From Burkholderiales bacterium (lineage in GTDB: Bacteria > Pseudomonadota > Gammaproteobacteria > Burkholderiales > Burkholderiaceae_C): DNA of 64,000 nt. Of this stretch, positions 28,098 to 39,346 are shown piece by piece; within the stretch, counting starts at the first letter, position 1, and every line of letters starts with the position of its first letter. The position numbers and the translations under genes are program-made. The stretch lies in contig JAKFVA010000001.1 in assembly GCA_021732385.1 (NCBI GenBank), positions 50,034 to 114,033 on the forward strand. Direction: 5' to 3'. The notes under the pieces were generated by a model. The model did not search any database and was not told the DNA's origin. It saw only the letters and a list, made by a program, of their open reading frames with translations.

Positions 28098-28766
28098 ATG
28101 CTTGACCGGGACGGTTTTCGGCCCAACGTCGGCATCATCCTGCTCAACCAGAAGAACCAGGTGTTTTGGGGCAAGCGCATACGCACCCACAGCTGGCAGT
28201 TTCCGCAAGGTGGCATTGACCGGGGCGAGACGCCCGAACAAGCCATGTTTCGTGAGCTGCAAGAGGAAGTGGGGCTGTTGCCACAGCATGTGCACATACT
28301 TGCCCGCACCCGGGATTGGTTGCGCTACGAGGTGCCCGACCGCTACATAAGGCGTGAGGCGCGTGGCCATTACAAGGGCCAAAAACAGATCTGGTATTTG
28401 TTGCAGTTGGTTGGTCACGACTGGGATTTGAACCTGCGCTCTACCAGCCACCCTGAGTTTGATGCCTGGCGCTGGAACGAGTATTGGGTGCCGCTGGATG
28501 TGGTGGTGGAATTTAAACGAGGCGTGTACGAACTCGCGCTGACTGAACTCTCACGCTACCTGCCGCGCAATGAACAACGCAATCGCTATTTACGCAGTGG
28601 CTTACGCCAGCGCGACCACGACACACCCGATGCCGCGCCTGACGCCAGTTTCGACCTGCCACCCGGTGCTGTGTTCGAGCCGGCGCACCACCCCCAGGTG
28701 CAGCACGTCCAGGTTCACGCGCCCCTTGCTGTAGACAATCCCAAAGATGCCCATGACCCAAACTAA
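28098..28766 (+). CDS. rppH: RNA pyrophosphohydrolase
   Basis: RppH removes the 5' pyrophosphate from transcripts and so starts RNase E decay. The 222 residues begin [15 protein letters not shown], the standard RppH start. The Nudix box runs from Gly38 to Leu60. A GAGG Shine-Dalgarno precedes the ATG at 28098. The C-terminal ~45 residues (Pro/His/Asp-rich) go beyond the fold, as in many betaproteobacterial homologues. It overlaps the CNP1-like gene by 20 bases. Confidence 0.93.
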   Translation: MLDRDGFRPNVGIILLNQKNQVFWGKRIRTHSWQFPQGGIDRGETPEQAMFRELQEEVGLLPQHVHILARTRDWLRYEVPDRYIRREARGHYKGQKQIWYLLQLVGHDWDLNLRSTSHPEFDAWRWNEYWVPLDVVVEFKRGVYELALTELSRYLPRNEQRNRYLRSGLRQRDHDTPDAAPDASFDLPPGAVFEPAHHPQVQHVQVHAPLAVDNPKDAHDPN

Positions 28767-29283
28767 TCCTGCATTGCGATCTATCGGTAAAACCCTTTTG
28801 GGGATTGCATTGACTTTGGCTGTCGCCACAGGTACTTTGCCTGCTCATGCACAGCAGCTCTTTGGTGAACCCCAACCAGAGTTAGCCGCGCCAGCGCCAC
28901 CCAAGTTCACAGCAAATAATCTACTTCTATTGGACGGCGGCAACTTTTCCTCACTTCAACTGGGTGTGGACCCAACCACACTGTCGCTTGGCCGCGACGG
29001 GATCGTGCGCTACGTGCTGGTAACGGTTAGTTCCAATGGCAACGTTAGCGGTTTATATGAAGGCATTCGCTGCACCACAGCAGAGAACAAGCTCTATGCC
29101 CGCTTTAATGCAAGCGCCGGCTGGGTTAGCGTGGAAGACCCGCAGTGGCGCTCTCTCTACGAGTCCGGGCCATCAAAACACGGCCTGAAGCTGGCCCGCG
29201 CAGGCATTTGCGCAGGCGCATCGGCCAACACATCAGTAGAGCAGATGATCAAGGAACTGCGAGGCGAGGCCAAACTGCTCTAA
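28747..29283 (+). CDS. CNP1-like family exported protein
   Basis: The 178-residue protein has a signal peptide (about residues 10-35, ending AHA). The rest resembles the CNP1-like family of betaproteobacteria, with [11 protein letters not shown] and YEGIRC. The biochemical function of the family is not known to me. The start could also be the ATG at 28753. Its stop (29281-29283) overlaps the convergent proB stop. Confidence 0.75.
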   Translation: MPMTQTNPALRSIGKTLLGIALTLAVATGTLPAHAQQLFGEPQPELAAPAPPKFTANNLLLLDGGNFSSLQLGVDPTTLSLGRDGIVRYVLVTVSSNGNVSGLYEGIRCTTAENKLYARFNASAGWVSVEDPQWRSLYESGPSKHGLKLARAGICAGASANTSVEQMIKELRGEAKLL

Positions 29284-30437
29284 CGCGTCAAAACCAGATT
29301 GGTACGGTGCACCATCTCAGGCTCATCCACGTAGCCGAGCAGGCTTTCAATCAGCGCAGATGGTTTACCGCATAACAAGGCCGCCTCAGCGGCTGCATAG
29401 TTGGCCAGGCCTCGGGCAATCTCTGCTCCACCAGCATCACAGATGGCTATGACGTCGCCACGTGAAAAATCGCCAGTTATGCTGCTCATGCCCACAGGCA
29501 ACAAACTTGAGCCGCCCTCACGTAGCTTGCGTGCCGCACCAGCATCGACAGTAATGGCGCCGCGTAGCTGCAAATGGTCAACCATCCATTGCTTGCGGGC
29601 CTGGTTTTTGTGTGTCGGTGCCAGCAACAACGTACCTAGCGCCTCGCCCCGGCACAAGCGCAACAGCACATCAGGCTCGCGGCCCCACGCAATCACTGTG
29701 TTGGCCCCTGAACCTGCTGCGCGCTTGGCGGCCAGAATCTTGGTGATCATGCCGCCCTTGCCAATACTGGAGCCAGCCCCCCCCGCCATAGCCTCCAATG
29801 CCGCATCGCCGGCTTGTGCCTGGTGAATAAATTGCGCGTCGGGAATTTGCCGCGGGTCGCTGGCATACAACCCGCGCTGATCGGTCAATATGACCAGCAA
29901 ATCGGCTTCCACCAGATTTGCCACCAGCGCGCCCAAGGTGTCGTTGTCGCCGAATTTAATTTCATCGGTGACCACGGTGTCGTTCTCGTTGATGACTGGC
30001 ACCACGCCGTGCTGCAGCAGTGTGAGCAAGGTCGACCGGGCATTGAGGTAACGTTCGCGGTCGGCCAAGTCGGCATGGGTCAATAGCACCTGGGCACTGC
30101 CCAGGCCGTGCGCGCGCAACTGGGTTTCATACATTTGCACCAGACCCATTTGACCTACCGCAGCGGCGGCTTGGAGCTTGTTGATTTCGTGCGGCCGGTT
30201 AGCCCAGCCCAAACGCTTCATGCCCTCGGCAATGGCACCGCTGGAAACCAGCACCAGTTCACGCGAGGGTTGCCCGGTGGCGACATCGCCGCTAACCAGC
30301 AAAGCCAATTGGCGGCACCACTGCGCAATGGCGTCGCTGTCCAAGCCACGGCCTTCGTCTGTTACCAGGCTCGAGCCGACCTTGACCACAATTCGGCGGG
30401 CTTGGGCAGCCGCTGGCGTCTCTGTTTTTTGGATCAT
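29280..30437 (-). CDS. proB: glutamate 5-kinase
   Basis: ProB phosphorylates glutamate in the first step of proline synthesis. The 385 residues contain an amino-acid kinase domain starting [16 protein letters not shown], with [12 protein letters not shown] and INENDTV segments. A C-terminal PUA domain follows (about residues 290-365). It follows obgE on the minus strand with a 96-base gap. The order obgE-proB is common in betaproteobacteria. Confidence 0.95.
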   Translation of the reverse strand: MIQKTETPAAAQARRIVVKVGSSLVTDEGRGLDSDAIAQWCRQLALLVSGDVATGQPSRELVLVSSGAIAEGMKRLGWANRPHEINKLQAAAAVGQMGLVQMYETQLRAHGLGSAQVLLTHADLADRERYLNARSTLLTLLQHGVVPVINENDTVVTDEIKFGDNDTLGALVANLVEADLLVILTDQRGLYASDPRQIPDAQFIHQAQAGDAALEAMAGGAGSSIGKGGMITKILAAKRAAGSGANTVIAWGREPDVLLRLCRGEALGTLLLAPTHKNQARKQWMVDHLQLRGAITVDAGAARKLREGGSSLLPVGMSSITGDFSRGDVIAICDAGGAEIARGLANYAAAEAALLCGKPSALIESLLGYVDEPEMVHRTNLVLTR

Positions 30438-30533
30438 TTCGCCTCCAGCCTATTTCAGGTATGCGGGTACAGCTCTTATTTTAGTAGCGACTGGCTATCA
30501 CACACAGAGTGACAAGATGCCATTGCGCCCCGG

Positions 30534-31676
<1,143 letters not shown>

Positions 31677-31682
31677 TTACGC

Positions 31683-31940
31683 TTATGCCGGGGTCACACT
31701 CACGGTGTGCTTGTTGAGCGCACCTTTGACAGCGAATCCCACATGGCCGTCAACCAGCGCGAACAGCGTGTGGTCTTTGCCGATACCGACATTGGTGCCA
31801 GGGTGAAAGCGCGTGCCACGCTGACGCACGATGATCGCGCCAGCGCTGACCAATTCACTGCCAAACGCTTTCACGCCGAGCATCTTGGGCTTGGAATCAC
31901 GCCCGTTTCGCGTAGAGCCGCCGCCTTTTTTCTGTGCCAT
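31683..31940 (-). CDS. rpmA: 50S ribosomal protein L27
   Basis: The 85-residue protein starts [16 protein letters not shown], the canonical L27 N-terminus that reaches toward the peptidyl-transferase centre, and has [21 protein letters not shown]. It lies 15 bases after rplU. Confidence 0.97.
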   Translation of the reverse strand: MAQKKGGGSTRNGRDSKPKMLGVKAFGSELVSAGAIIVRQRGTRFHPGTNVGIGKDHTLFALVDGHVGFAVKGALNKHTVSVTPA

Positions 31941-31955
31941 GGTGTGTACTCCGAA

Positions 31956-32267
31956 TTACCCTGCAATTGCACCGATTTGCAGTTCAGTGAACTGCTGGCG
32001 ATGACCCTGGCGCTTTTGATAGTGCTTGCGACGGCGCATCTTGAAAATGCGCACCTTGTCGTGCTGACCATGGGCCAGCACGGTGACCGTTACAGTTGCT
32101 CCGGACACCAGGGGTGTGCCAACCTTGAGTTCACTGCCGGTACCGACAGCCAACACCTGATCCAACACAATTTCCTGGCCAATGTCCGCAGCGATCTGTT
32201 CTACTTTAATTTTTTCACCAGAAGCAACGCGATACTGCTTGCCTCCGGTTTTTATGACCGCGTACAT
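31956..32267 (-). CDS. rplU: 50S ribosomal protein L21
   Basis: The 103-residue protein starts [25 protein letters not shown] and ends with the basic [23 protein letters not shown] region of L21. It heads the rplU-rpmA-obgE-proB group and is divergent from ispB. Confidence 0.97.
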   Translation of the reverse strand: MYAVIKTGGKQYRVASGEKIKVEQIAADIGQEIVLDQVLAVGTGSELKVGTPLVSGATVTVTVLAHGQHDKVRIFKMRRRKHYQKRQGHRQQFTELQIGAIAG

Positions 32268-32294
32268 AATGACCTTCCACGTAATTTCGTGATC

Positions 32295-32314
32295 TTACGA
32301 ACCAATTTTCGTAA
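32295..32314. promoter_or_regulatory. inverted repeat in the rplU/ispB divergent region
   Basis: TTACGAA (32295-32301) and TTCGTAA (32308-32314) are perfect inverted copies with a 6-base spacer. It lies 28 bases from the rplU start and 35 from the ispB start chosen here, and could be an operator or a hairpin in one of the leaders. Confidence 0.4.
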
Positions 32315-32348
32315 AGCCCATTATTCTAACATGCAGCGCGCCACCCGC

Positions 32349-33368
32349 ATGAGCACCCAGCACAGTCTCCCAGAACGTCCCTTGTCTACCCCGCCATCCG
32401 GTGGATTTACGCCTGCATTGACACTGATTGCCCAAGAAATGCGGGAAGTTGACGCCGTGATTGCCCGGCGGCTGGATTCGGGCGTACCCCTGGTAGGCGA
32501 GGTATGCCGCTACATCATCTCGGCAGGTGGCAAGCGGCTGCGCCCGGCTATTTTGCTGCTGGTTTGCGGTGCCTTGGGGTACCGTGGGGAGCAGCGCTTC
32601 AACCTGGCGGCTGTGGTTGAATTCATACACACGGCCACCTTGCTGCACGACGACGTGGTCGATGGCTCCAGCCTGCGCCGCAACATGGCCACCGCCAACG
32701 CCACGTTTGGTAACCCGGCCAGTGTGCTGGTGGGCGACTTCCTGTACTCCCGCGCCTTTCAAATGATGCTGGATGCGCGCGAGCCGCAAGTGATGGAAAT
32801 TCTGGCCGAGGCCACCAACGTCATTGCCGAAGGTGAAGTGCTGCAACTTATGAACATGCATGACGCCAGCTTGGACGAAGCAGCTTATTTGCGCGTGATC
32901 CGCTCCAAAACCGCCAAACTGTTTGAGGCCAGCGCCCGGTTGGGTGCCGTATTGGCCCATAGCCCGCCCGAAATCGAGCAGGCCTGCGCCGACTATGGCC
33001 AGGCATTGGGCACGGCATTTCAGGTGATTGACGACGTGCTGGATTACGACGGCAACGCCACCGAAATGGGCAAAAATCTGGGTGACGACCTGCGCGAGGG
33101 CAAAACCACCTTGCCCCTGATTGCTGCCATGCAGCGCGGCACACCAGCGCAAGCGCAGGCCGTCCGGCAGGCGATCGAGTCTGGCGACATCTCGGATTTA
33201 CCGGCCATCATTGCCATCGTGCGCGCAACTGGGGCGCTCGATGCCGCCAAACAGGCCGCTCACGCCGAAGCACAGCGTGCGGCTGATGCCGCCAGGCGCT
33301 TGCCCGCCAATACTTACAGTAGTGGTTTGCTGGAAATTGCTTTGCAGTTAACAGGCCGCCGGGCTTGA
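32349..33368 (+). CDS. ispB: octaprenyl diphosphate synthase
   Basis: IspB makes the polyprenyl side chain of ubiquinone from FPP and IPP. The 339 residues contain both Asp-rich motifs, DDVVD (101-105) and DDVLD (228-232), and GGKRLRPA. The ATG at 32349 is chosen because TATTCT at 32322-32327 would place the transcript start near 32334, after the alternative ATG at 32331. The choice is uncertain. Confidence 0.93.
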   Translation: MSTQHSLPERPLSTPPSGGFTPALTLIAQEMREVDAVIARRLDSGVPLVGEVCRYIISAGGKRLRPAILLLVCGALGYRGEQRFNLAAVVEFIHTATLLHDDVVDGSSLRRNMATANATFGNPASVLVGDFLYSRAFQMMLDAREPQVMEILAEATNVIAEGEVLQLMNMHDASLDEAAYLRVIRSKTAKLFEASARLGAVLAHSPPEIEQACADYGQALGTAFQVIDDVLDYDGNATEMGKNLGDDLREGKTTLPLIAAMQRGTPAQAQAVRQAIESGDISDLPAIIAIVRATGALDAAKQAAHAEAQRAADAARRLPANTYSSGLLEIALQLTGRRA

Positions 33369-33475
33369 AGCAGCGTGGGCTAACACTCGTTTGCTCACGC
33401 CCGTTTACAGCTTGTTGCCAATCGACGATGATGCAATCACATTTGCATTTGTCCACTGTTCGCTAACACACTGTC

Positions 33476-35215
33476 ATGGCCGCCGTTGAATCCGCAATAA
33501 AAGACACCCCACTCGTGGCTTTGCCTGGTTTGGGTAGAGCCTTGGTGCTGGCGGGAAAGCTAGGGCAAAAAGCCGCTGAAGACATCTACCGAAAATCCCA
33601 GGCAGGCAAAACCAACTTCATTGCAGAGTTGACAGGCTCTGGCGCGGTGTCAGCCACTGATCTGGCGCATACCATGTCCACGGCTTTTGCTGCCCCCCTG
33701 CTGGACCTGGATGCGGTGGACCCGCAGCGCCTGCCCAAAGGGCTACTAGACACCAAGCTCTGCCAAGCCTACCGCATCGTGGTCTTGAGCAAACGCGGCA
33801 ATCGCCTGATTGTCGCCACTGCCGATCCGTCCGACCAGGAAGCCGCAGAAAAAATCAAGTTCGCCACCCAGATGGGGGTGGACTGGGTCATTGCCGAGTT
33901 CAATAAACTCTCCAAGCTGGTTGAAACCAGCACCGCCACTGCTGCCGAGGCAATGGACAGCATCATCGGCAACGACTTTGAATTTGAAGAAAGCTCAATC
34001 GACCCAGGCGCAGCAGAAACGGCCGACAGCGCCGTGGCCGAAGTTGAAGACGCGCCGGTGGTGCGTTTCCTGCAAAAAATGCTACTTGACGCCTTCAGCA
34101 TGCGCGCCTCCGACCTGCACTTTGAGCCCTACGAGCACACCTACCGCGTACGCTTTCGTATCGACGGCGAGCTGCGCGAAATTGCGTCGCCGCCAGTTGC
34201 CATCAAGGACAAACTGGTCTCGCGCATCAAGGTCATATCGCGCATGGACATCTCGGAAAAGCGCGTGCCGCAAGACGGCAAGATGAAGCTCAAAGTGGCC
34301 GCTGACCGGGTGATTGATTTTCGCGTCAGCACCTTGCCCACGCTGTTTGGAGAGAAAGTGGTGATCCGTATCCTGGACCCCAGCAGCGCCAAGCTGGGCA
34401 TTGATGCGCTGGGCTACGAACCCGAAGAAAAAGCCCGCCTGCTCGAAGCCATTGCCCGGCCCTACGGCATGGTGCTGGTGACCGGCCCCACTGGCTCGGG
34501 CAAGACAGTGTCGCTGTACACCTGCCTGAACTTGCTGAACAAGCCTGGCGTCAATATCTCCACCGCTGAAGACCCGTCCGAGATCAACTTGCCCGGCGTG
34601 AACCAGGTCAACGTCAACGACAAAGCGGGGCTGACCTTTGCCGCCGCGCTGAAATCATTTTTGCGCCAGGACCCCGATGTCATTATGGTCGGCGAGATTC
34701 GCGACCTGGAAACCGCCGACATTGCCATCAAGGCCGCGCAAACCGGCCACATGGTGATGTCCACCCTGCACACCAACGACGCGCCCACCACGCTCACGCG
34801 CATGCGCAACATGGGCATTGCGCCCTTCAATATTGCCTCCAGCGTGATCTTGATTACTGCGCAACGCCTGGCGCGGCGTCTGTGCCCCACCTGCAAGGCA
34901 CCAGCCGACATCCCGCGTGAAACCCTGCTGGATGCCGGCTACAAGGAAGACGATGTAGACGGCTCCTGGACCACCTACCGCCCAGTTGGTTGCGGCGCCT
35001 GCAACAACGGTTACAAGGGACGGGTTGGCATTTACCAAGTTATGCCGATCACCGAAGAAATTCAGCGTATTATTTTGCGCGACGGCTCTTCGCTTGAGAT
35101 TGCCAAACAGGCCGAGAGTGAAGGTGTGCGCAGCCTGCGCCAATTCGGGCTTTACAAAGTCCGCCTTGGCGTCACGTCGCTTGAAGAGGTGTTGGGTTGC
35201 ACCAACGTTTCTTGA
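33476..35215 (+). CDS. pilB: type IV pilus assembly ATPase
   Basis: PilB powers pilus extension from the inner-membrane platform. The 579 residues have an N-terminal MshEN-like domain, then the GspE/PilB ATPase with Walker A GPTGSGKT (337-344), Walker B MVGEIRD and HTNDAPTT. A tetracysteine zinc site is complete: Cys470, Cys473, Cys506, Cys509. It starts the pilB-pilC-pilD cluster. The 107-base gap to ispB holds nothing clear. Confidence 0.95.
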   Translation: MAAVESAIKDTPLVALPGLGRALVLAGKLGQKAAEDIYRKSQAGKTNFIAELTGSGAVSATDLAHTMSTAFAAPLLDLDAVDPQRLPKGLLDTKLCQAYRIVVLSKRGNRLIVATADPSDQEAAEKIKFATQMGVDWVIAEFNKLSKLVETSTATAAEAMDSIIGNDFEFEESSIDPGAAETADSAVAEVEDAPVVRFLQKMLLDAFSMRASDLHFEPYEHTYRVRFRIDGELREIASPPVAIKDKLVSRIKVISRMDISEKRVPQDGKMKLKVAADRVIDFRVSTLPTLFGEKVVIRILDPSSAKLGIDALGYEPEEKARLLEAIARPYGMVLVTGPTGSGKTVSLYTCLNLLNKPGVNISTAEDPSEINLPGVNQVNVNDKAGLTFAAALKSFLRQDPDVIMVGEIRDLETADIAIKAAQTGHMVMSTLHTNDAPTTLTRMRNMGIAPFNIASSVILITAQRLARRLCPTCKAPADIPRETLLDAGYKEDDVDGSWTTYRPVGCGACNNGYKGRVGIYQVMPITEEIQRIILRDGSSLEIAKQAESEGVRSLRQFGLYKVRLGVTSLEEVLGCTNVS

Positions 35216-35268
35216 CCCAATCAGTGTCACAGTAGTACCCACGTCGCGATCCAGGAGCCCAGATCACC

Positions 35269-36486
35269 ATGGCAACAGCAACCGCCAAAGACATCAAGGA
35301 ATACGTCTTTGAATGGGAAGGCAAGGACCGCAACGGCAAGCAGGTGCGCGGCGAGGTGCGTGCCGCTGGCGAAAACCAGGTCACAGCCTCACTGCGCCGC
35401 CAGGGCGTGCTACCCACCAAGATAAAAAAGCGCCGCACTTCAGGCGGCAAGGCAATCAAGCCCAAAGACATTGCCATCTTCACGCGCCAATTGGCCACCA
35501 TGATGAAGGCCGGCGTGCCGCTGCTGCAAGCCTTTGACATTGTGGGCCGCGGCAACCCCAACGCCAATGTAACGCGCATGCTCAACGAGATTCGCACCGA
35601 CGTCGAAACCGGCACCTCGCTGTCGTCCGCATTCCGCAAGTTCCCGCTGTACTTCAACAACCTGTATTGCAACTTGGTTGAGGCCGGTGAAGCCGCCGGT
35701 ATTTTGGAGCAGCTGCTTGACCGCCTGGCGGTCTACATGGAAAAAACCGAGGGCATCAAATCGAAGATCAAGGCCGCGCTGATGTACCCCATTGCAGTAC
35801 TGATTGTGGCCTTTGTAGTGGTCACCGGCATCATGCTGTTCGTGATTCCGGTGTTCAAAGAAGTGTTCACCGCGTTTGGCGCTGATCTGCCGGGCCCCAC
35901 CCTGTTCATGATGGGTGTGAGCGACTTTTTTATCAGCTACTGGTACCTGATTTTTGGTAGCCTGGGCGGTGGTTTCTACTTTTTCATGCAGGCTTGGCGG
36001 CGCAGTGAAAAAGTGCAGCACGCCATGGACCGGGTGATGCTCAGGTTACCAATTTTCGGTATTCTGGTTGAAAAATCTTGCATTGCCCGCTGGACGCGCA
36101 CCTTGTCCACCATGTTTGCCGCTGGCGTACCTTTGGTGGAGGCCCTGGATTCAGTAGGCGGCGCGTCTGGCAACTCTGTTTACGCGCTGGCCACCGCCAA
36201 GATTCAGCAAGAAGTCTCAACTGGCACCAGCTTGACAGCCGCCATGGGCAACGCCAATTTATTTCCCACCATGGTGTTGCAAATGTGCGCCATCGGCGAA
36301 GAATCAGGCTCGGTAGACCACATGCTGGGCAAAGCTGCCGACTTTTATGAATCCGAAGTGGACGACATGGTGGCGGGCATTTCCAGTTTGATGGAGCCCA
36401 TCATCATCGTGGTGCTTGGCACCGTCATTGGCGGTATTGTGATCTCCATGTATTTGCCGATTTTCAAGTTGGGCGCGGCTGTTTGA
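35269..36486 (+). CDS. pilC: type IV pilus inner-membrane platform protein
   Basis: The 405-residue PilC has two GspF domains and three membrane helices: IAVLIVAFVVVTGIMLFVIPVF, SYWYLIFGSLGGGFYFF and PIIIVVLGTVIGGIVISMYLPIF at the C-terminus. FTRQLATMMKAGVPLLQAF opens the first domain. Its stop overlaps the pilD start by one base. Confidence 0.95.
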   Translation: MATATAKDIKEYVFEWEGKDRNGKQVRGEVRAAGENQVTASLRRQGVLPTKIKKRRTSGGKAIKPKDIAIFTRQLATMMKAGVPLLQAFDIVGRGNPNANVTRMLNEIRTDVETGTSLSSAFRKFPLYFNNLYCNLVEAGEAAGILEQLLDRLAVYMEKTEGIKSKIKAALMYPIAVLIVAFVVVTGIMLFVIPVFKEVFTAFGADLPGPTLFMMGVSDFFISYWYLIFGSLGGGFYFFMQAWRRSEKVQHAMDRVMLRLPIFGILVEKSCIARWTRTLSTMFAAGVPLVEALDSVGGASGNSVYALATAKIQQEVSTGTSLTAAMGNANLFPTMVLQMCAIGEESGSVDHMLGKAADFYESEVDDMVAGISSLMEPIIIVVLGTVIGGIVISMYLPIFKLGAAV

Positions 36487-37394
36487 TGCCAGGAGTGAAT
36501 TGGCCAGATATTGTGCTGGCCTGCGGTTTGGGCCTACTTGTTGGCAGCTTCCTGAATGTGGTGATTTTCCGTCTGCCCGTCGTGATGGCAAAGCAGTGGG
36601 CACAAGAGTGCCAAGACTATCTGGCCGAGCAAGGCATCAACAGCACTGCGCTGCAAAAGCTGCTGCCGGCCAACCCAGCGGCTCAAGTTCAATCCACTGT
36701 CACCGCTGGCGAAACCTTCAACTTGCTGCGCCCTCGCTCGCGCTGCCCACACTGCGGCCACGCCATTGCCTGGTATGAAAATATTCCCCTGCTGAGCTAT
36801 GCCTTTTTGCGTGGCAAGTGCAGCGCCTGCAAGGCGCACATCAGCCTGCGCTATCCCCTGGTGGAGATCATCACTGCTTTGCTGTTTGGGTTTTGTATTT
36901 GGCGTTTTGGTGTTACGCCCTCGGGCCTTGTATGGTGCGGCTTTTGCGCCGCGTTGCTTGCGCTGGCGCTGATTGACTGGGACACCACCTTGCTACCCGA
37001 CGACATCACCCTGCCCCTGTTATGGGCCGGTTTGGTTGCCTCGGCGTTGCGCTTTACCGATGTCCCACTGTCCGCGGCCCTGTGGGGTGCCGTGGCCGGC
37101 TACCTGTTTTTGTGGCTGATTTACTGGGCCTTCAAGCTGCTTACCGGCAAAGAAGGCATGGGCTACGGCGATTTCAAATTGTTTGCCGCTTTGGGTGCCT
37201 GGTTTGGCTGGAGCGCGCTGGTGCCCATCATCTTGATGGCTTCGGTCATTGGCGCGCTGGTGGGCATTGCGCTAAAACTGGGGCCAGGCCTGCGCGAAGG
37301 CGGCTACGTGCCTTTTGGGCCGTTTCTGGCTGGTGCTGGGCTCACCGCCCTGGTATTTGGGCCGCAAGCGATCTTGCGTTTTGCGGGGCTTTGA
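36486..37394 (+). CDS. pilD: prepilin peptidase / N-methyltransferase
   Basis: PilD cleaves type IV prepilins and methylates the new N-terminus. The 302 residues show the zinc-binding CPHC (87-90) and CSAC (112-115). The two catalytic aspartates are in LIDWDTTLLPD and GYGDFKLF, and several membrane helices are present. Start ATG at 36486 overlaps the pilC stop (TGATG). It is coupled to coaE in the same way. Confidence 0.95.
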   Translation: MPGVNWPDIVLACGLGLLVGSFLNVVIFRLPVVMAKQWAQECQDYLAEQGINSTALQKLLPANPAAQVQSTVTAGETFNLLRPRSRCPHCGHAIAWYENIPLLSYAFLRGKCSACKAHISLRYPLVEIITALLFGFCIWRFGVTPSGLVWCGFCAALLALALIDWDTTLLPDDITLPLLWAGLVASALRFTDVPLSAALWGAVAGYLFLWLIYWAFKLLTGKEGMGYGDFKLFAALGAWFGWSALVPIILMASVIGALVGIALKLGPGLREGGYVPFGPFLAGAGLTALVFGPQAILRFAGL

Positions 37395-38020
37395 TGGCTG
37401 CGCCCATGCCGCATCGCCTGGGCCTGACGGGCGGCATTGGCAGCGGCAAAACCACGGTTGCGCAGTTGCTGCATGCGCATGGCGCTGCCGTCATTGATGC
37501 CGACGCGATTGCTCGCAGCGTTACCGCAGCAGGCGGCGCTGCCATGGCAGAAATTGCCGCCGAATTTGGCCCGCAATTCATCTTGGCCGATGGCGCGCTC
37601 AATCGCGACCACATGCGCGCGCACGCTTTTGCCAACCCGCCAGCCCGTCAGCGCCTGGAGGCAATTGTTCACCCCTGGGTAGGCCGCCTGACCACCCAGC
37701 AAGCCGTGCAGGCCGCAGACGCGGGCCACCCCTGTCTGGTTTTTGACGTGCCCTTGCTGGTGGAATCCGCGCACTGGCGCAGCCGCGTTGACACCGTGCT
37801 GGTTGTGGACTGCGAGGCAGCCACCCAGGTAGCCCGCACCAGCGCGCGCAGCGCTCTGACTGAGCAAGCCGTGCAGCAGATCATGGCAGCGCAAGCCAGC
37901 CGGGCGCAGCGCCTGGCAGCAGCCGACCACGTGCTCTATAACGAAGGCATTTCACTGGACGCATTGCGCGAGCAGGTAGCCCGGCTTGCGCCCCGCTTTG
38001 GTCTGCCCGGTGCAAATTGA
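37394..38020 (+). CDS. coaE: dephospho-CoA kinase
   Basis: CoaE phosphorylates dephospho-CoA, the last step of CoA synthesis. The 208 residues begin MAAPMPHRLGLTGGIGSGKTT with the P-loop at 13-20, and contain DADAIARSV and FDVPLLVES. A longer frame reaching 37022 lies inside pilD and is not used. Start overlaps the pilD stop by one base. Confidence 0.95.
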   Translation: MAAPMPHRLGLTGGIGSGKTTVAQLLHAHGAAVIDADAIARSVTAAGGAAMAEIAAEFGPQFILADGALNRDHMRAHAFANPPARQRLEAIVHPWVGRLTTQQAVQAADAGHPCLVFDVPLLVESAHWRSRVDTVLVVDCEAATQVARTSARSALTEQAVQQIMAAQASRAQRLAAADHVLYNEGISLDALREQVARLAPRFGLPGAN

Positions 38021-38051
38021 AGCTTATGATGTTGGCTCGGAAACACTTGCC

Positions 38052-38807
38052 TTGATACTCTACGAATACCCCTTCAATGAGCGCATCCGCACCTACCTGC
38101 GGCTGGAGCACCTGTTTTTGCGCCTTGCCCAGCTGGCCGCGCGCGACTCCACGATTGACCACCACTACGCCTTGACCACTATTTTTGAGGTGATGGACGT
38201 AGCCGCCCGCGCCGATCTGAAGTCCGATGTGCTCAAAGACCTCGACAAACAAAAACACGTACTCAACGGCTACCGCAACAACCCGGCTATTGCGCTTGGC
38301 GTGCTCGACCAGATTACCGGCCAGTTGGAGCACTGCTTTGCCCAACTCAACAGCCTGCCCGGCAAAGCGGGTCAATCACTGACTGAAAACGACTGGCTCA
38401 GCAGCATCAGAAGCCGTGTCGGCATACCCGGCGGCACCTGCGAGTTTGACCTGCCCGCCTACTTTGCCTGGCAGCACCACGCCAGCGACGCGCGCCGTGC
38501 CGACCTGCAGCGCTGGACCGCCCCTTTGCTGCCACTGGCCGAGTCCATTGCCCTGCTACTCAAGCTACTGCGCGACTCTGGCAGCTCACAAAAAGTCATG
38601 GCTACCAGCGGCAAATACGAGCAAAACCTGCCGCAAGGGCGCACCTACCAAATCTTGCGTCTGCGCATCGACCCGGCACTGGCCCTGATCCCTGAAATAA
38701 GCTGTAACCGCCTGATCGTCACTGTTCGGCTAATGCGCCAACAAGCCGACGACCGCCTGCAAGCCAGCGGCGAGGACGCGGGGTTTGAGCTTAGCCTGTG
38801 CGCTTGA
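38052..38807 (+). CDS. zapD: cell division protein ZapD
   Basis: ZapD binds and bundles FtsZ. From the TTG at 38052 the protein has 251 residues and begins MILYEYPFNERIRTYLRLEHLF, the family N-terminus. Earlier candidates (TTG 37986, GTG 38010) would lie inside coaE or add unusual residues. It sits in the conserved pilD-coaE-zapD-yacG order. Confidence 0.9.
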   Translation: MILYEYPFNERIRTYLRLEHLFLRLAQLAARDSTIDHHYALTTIFEVMDVAARADLKSDVLKDLDKQKHVLNGYRNNPAIALGVLDQITGQLEHCFAQLNSLPGKAGQSLTENDWLSSIRSRVGIPGGTCEFDLPAYFAWQHHASDARRADLQRWTAPLLPLAESIALLLKLLRDSGSSQKVMATSGKYEQNLPQGRTYQILRLRIDPALALIPEISCNRLIVTVRLMRQQADDRLQASGEDAGFELSLCA

Positions 38808-38850
38808 GTGCTCCACGTGTCAGGTTTTCAAGCGGTTTAGCCAGCGGCTC

Positions 38851-39054
38851 ATGACAGCCCCCCAATTCCCCCTTGCTGCAGAACGAACCGTAGCCTGCCC
38901 CGCGTGCCGTGGCCCGAGCCTGTACAGCGCGCGTAACCCCAGCCGTCCGTTTTGCTGTCCCCGCTGCAAAAACGCCGATCTGGGGGCCTGGGCCAGCGAA
39001 GAATTTCGCGTGGCTGCACGCGAACCTGCCGATGACGCAGCGCCTGGCGCTTGA
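38851..39054 (+). CDS. yacG: DNA gyrase inhibitor / zinc-binding protein YacG
   Basis: The 67-residue protein has the YacG zinc site: Cys16, Cys19, then Cys35/36 and Cys39 in FCCPRCKNADLGAWASEEF. In E. coli YacG inhibits gyrase. The ATG at 38851 gives the family length. It is the last gene of the pil-coaE-zapD group. Confidence 0.9.
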   Translation: MTAPQFPLAAERTVACPACRGPSLYSARNPSRPFCCPRCKNADLGAWASEEFRVAAREPADDAAPGA

Positions 39055-39124
39055 TTGGCGCGTCAAATCGCGTTGACTGATCTTTAGCGGGCGCTGGCAA
39101 ACCGCTTAAATTGCTATCAAAATC

Positions 39125-39160
39125 ATAGTAAAAATTGATAGCGCTATGCGCCCACTGGTA
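39125..39160 (+). repeat. dispersed repeat, copy C
   Basis: The core is ATAGTAAAAATTGATAG followed by CGCTATGCGCCCACTGGTA. It starts almost as copy A but diverges in the CCCGCA part. Confidence 0.6.
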
Positions 39161-39310
39161 AACAGTTTAATCCTGTTTTAATGCCATAAAAAGGTGTTTT
39201 TTATGGATTTTTGCCGCCCCACCTATCTTTTTTGAGCGCTTACGGCCTCGCGCAGGGCGGTTTTTGCAGTTTTAAGGCTTTTTAAAGGTCAAAAAAGTAC
39301 TTTTTATTAA

Positions 39311-39346
39311 TGCTGGTGTGCGGGTAACGCTATTGTTTTTTACTAT
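39311..39346 (-). repeat. dispersed repeat, copy D (inverted)
   Basis: The plus strand reads TGCTGGTGTGCGGGTAACGC then TATTGTTTTTTACTAT. It is nearly identical to copy B at 13725 over its first 22 bases. Confidence 0.65.

Noticed and set aside
31707..32348. Extended ispB frame across rplU and rpmA
   Set aside because: It runs antisense through two ribosomal protein genes and shows no prenyltransferase features before the ATG near 32349.
37022..37394. Extended coaE frame reaching into pilD
   Set aside because: The extra ~124 residues are a reading of pilD in another frame; the ATG at 37394 gives the exact CoaE N-terminus.
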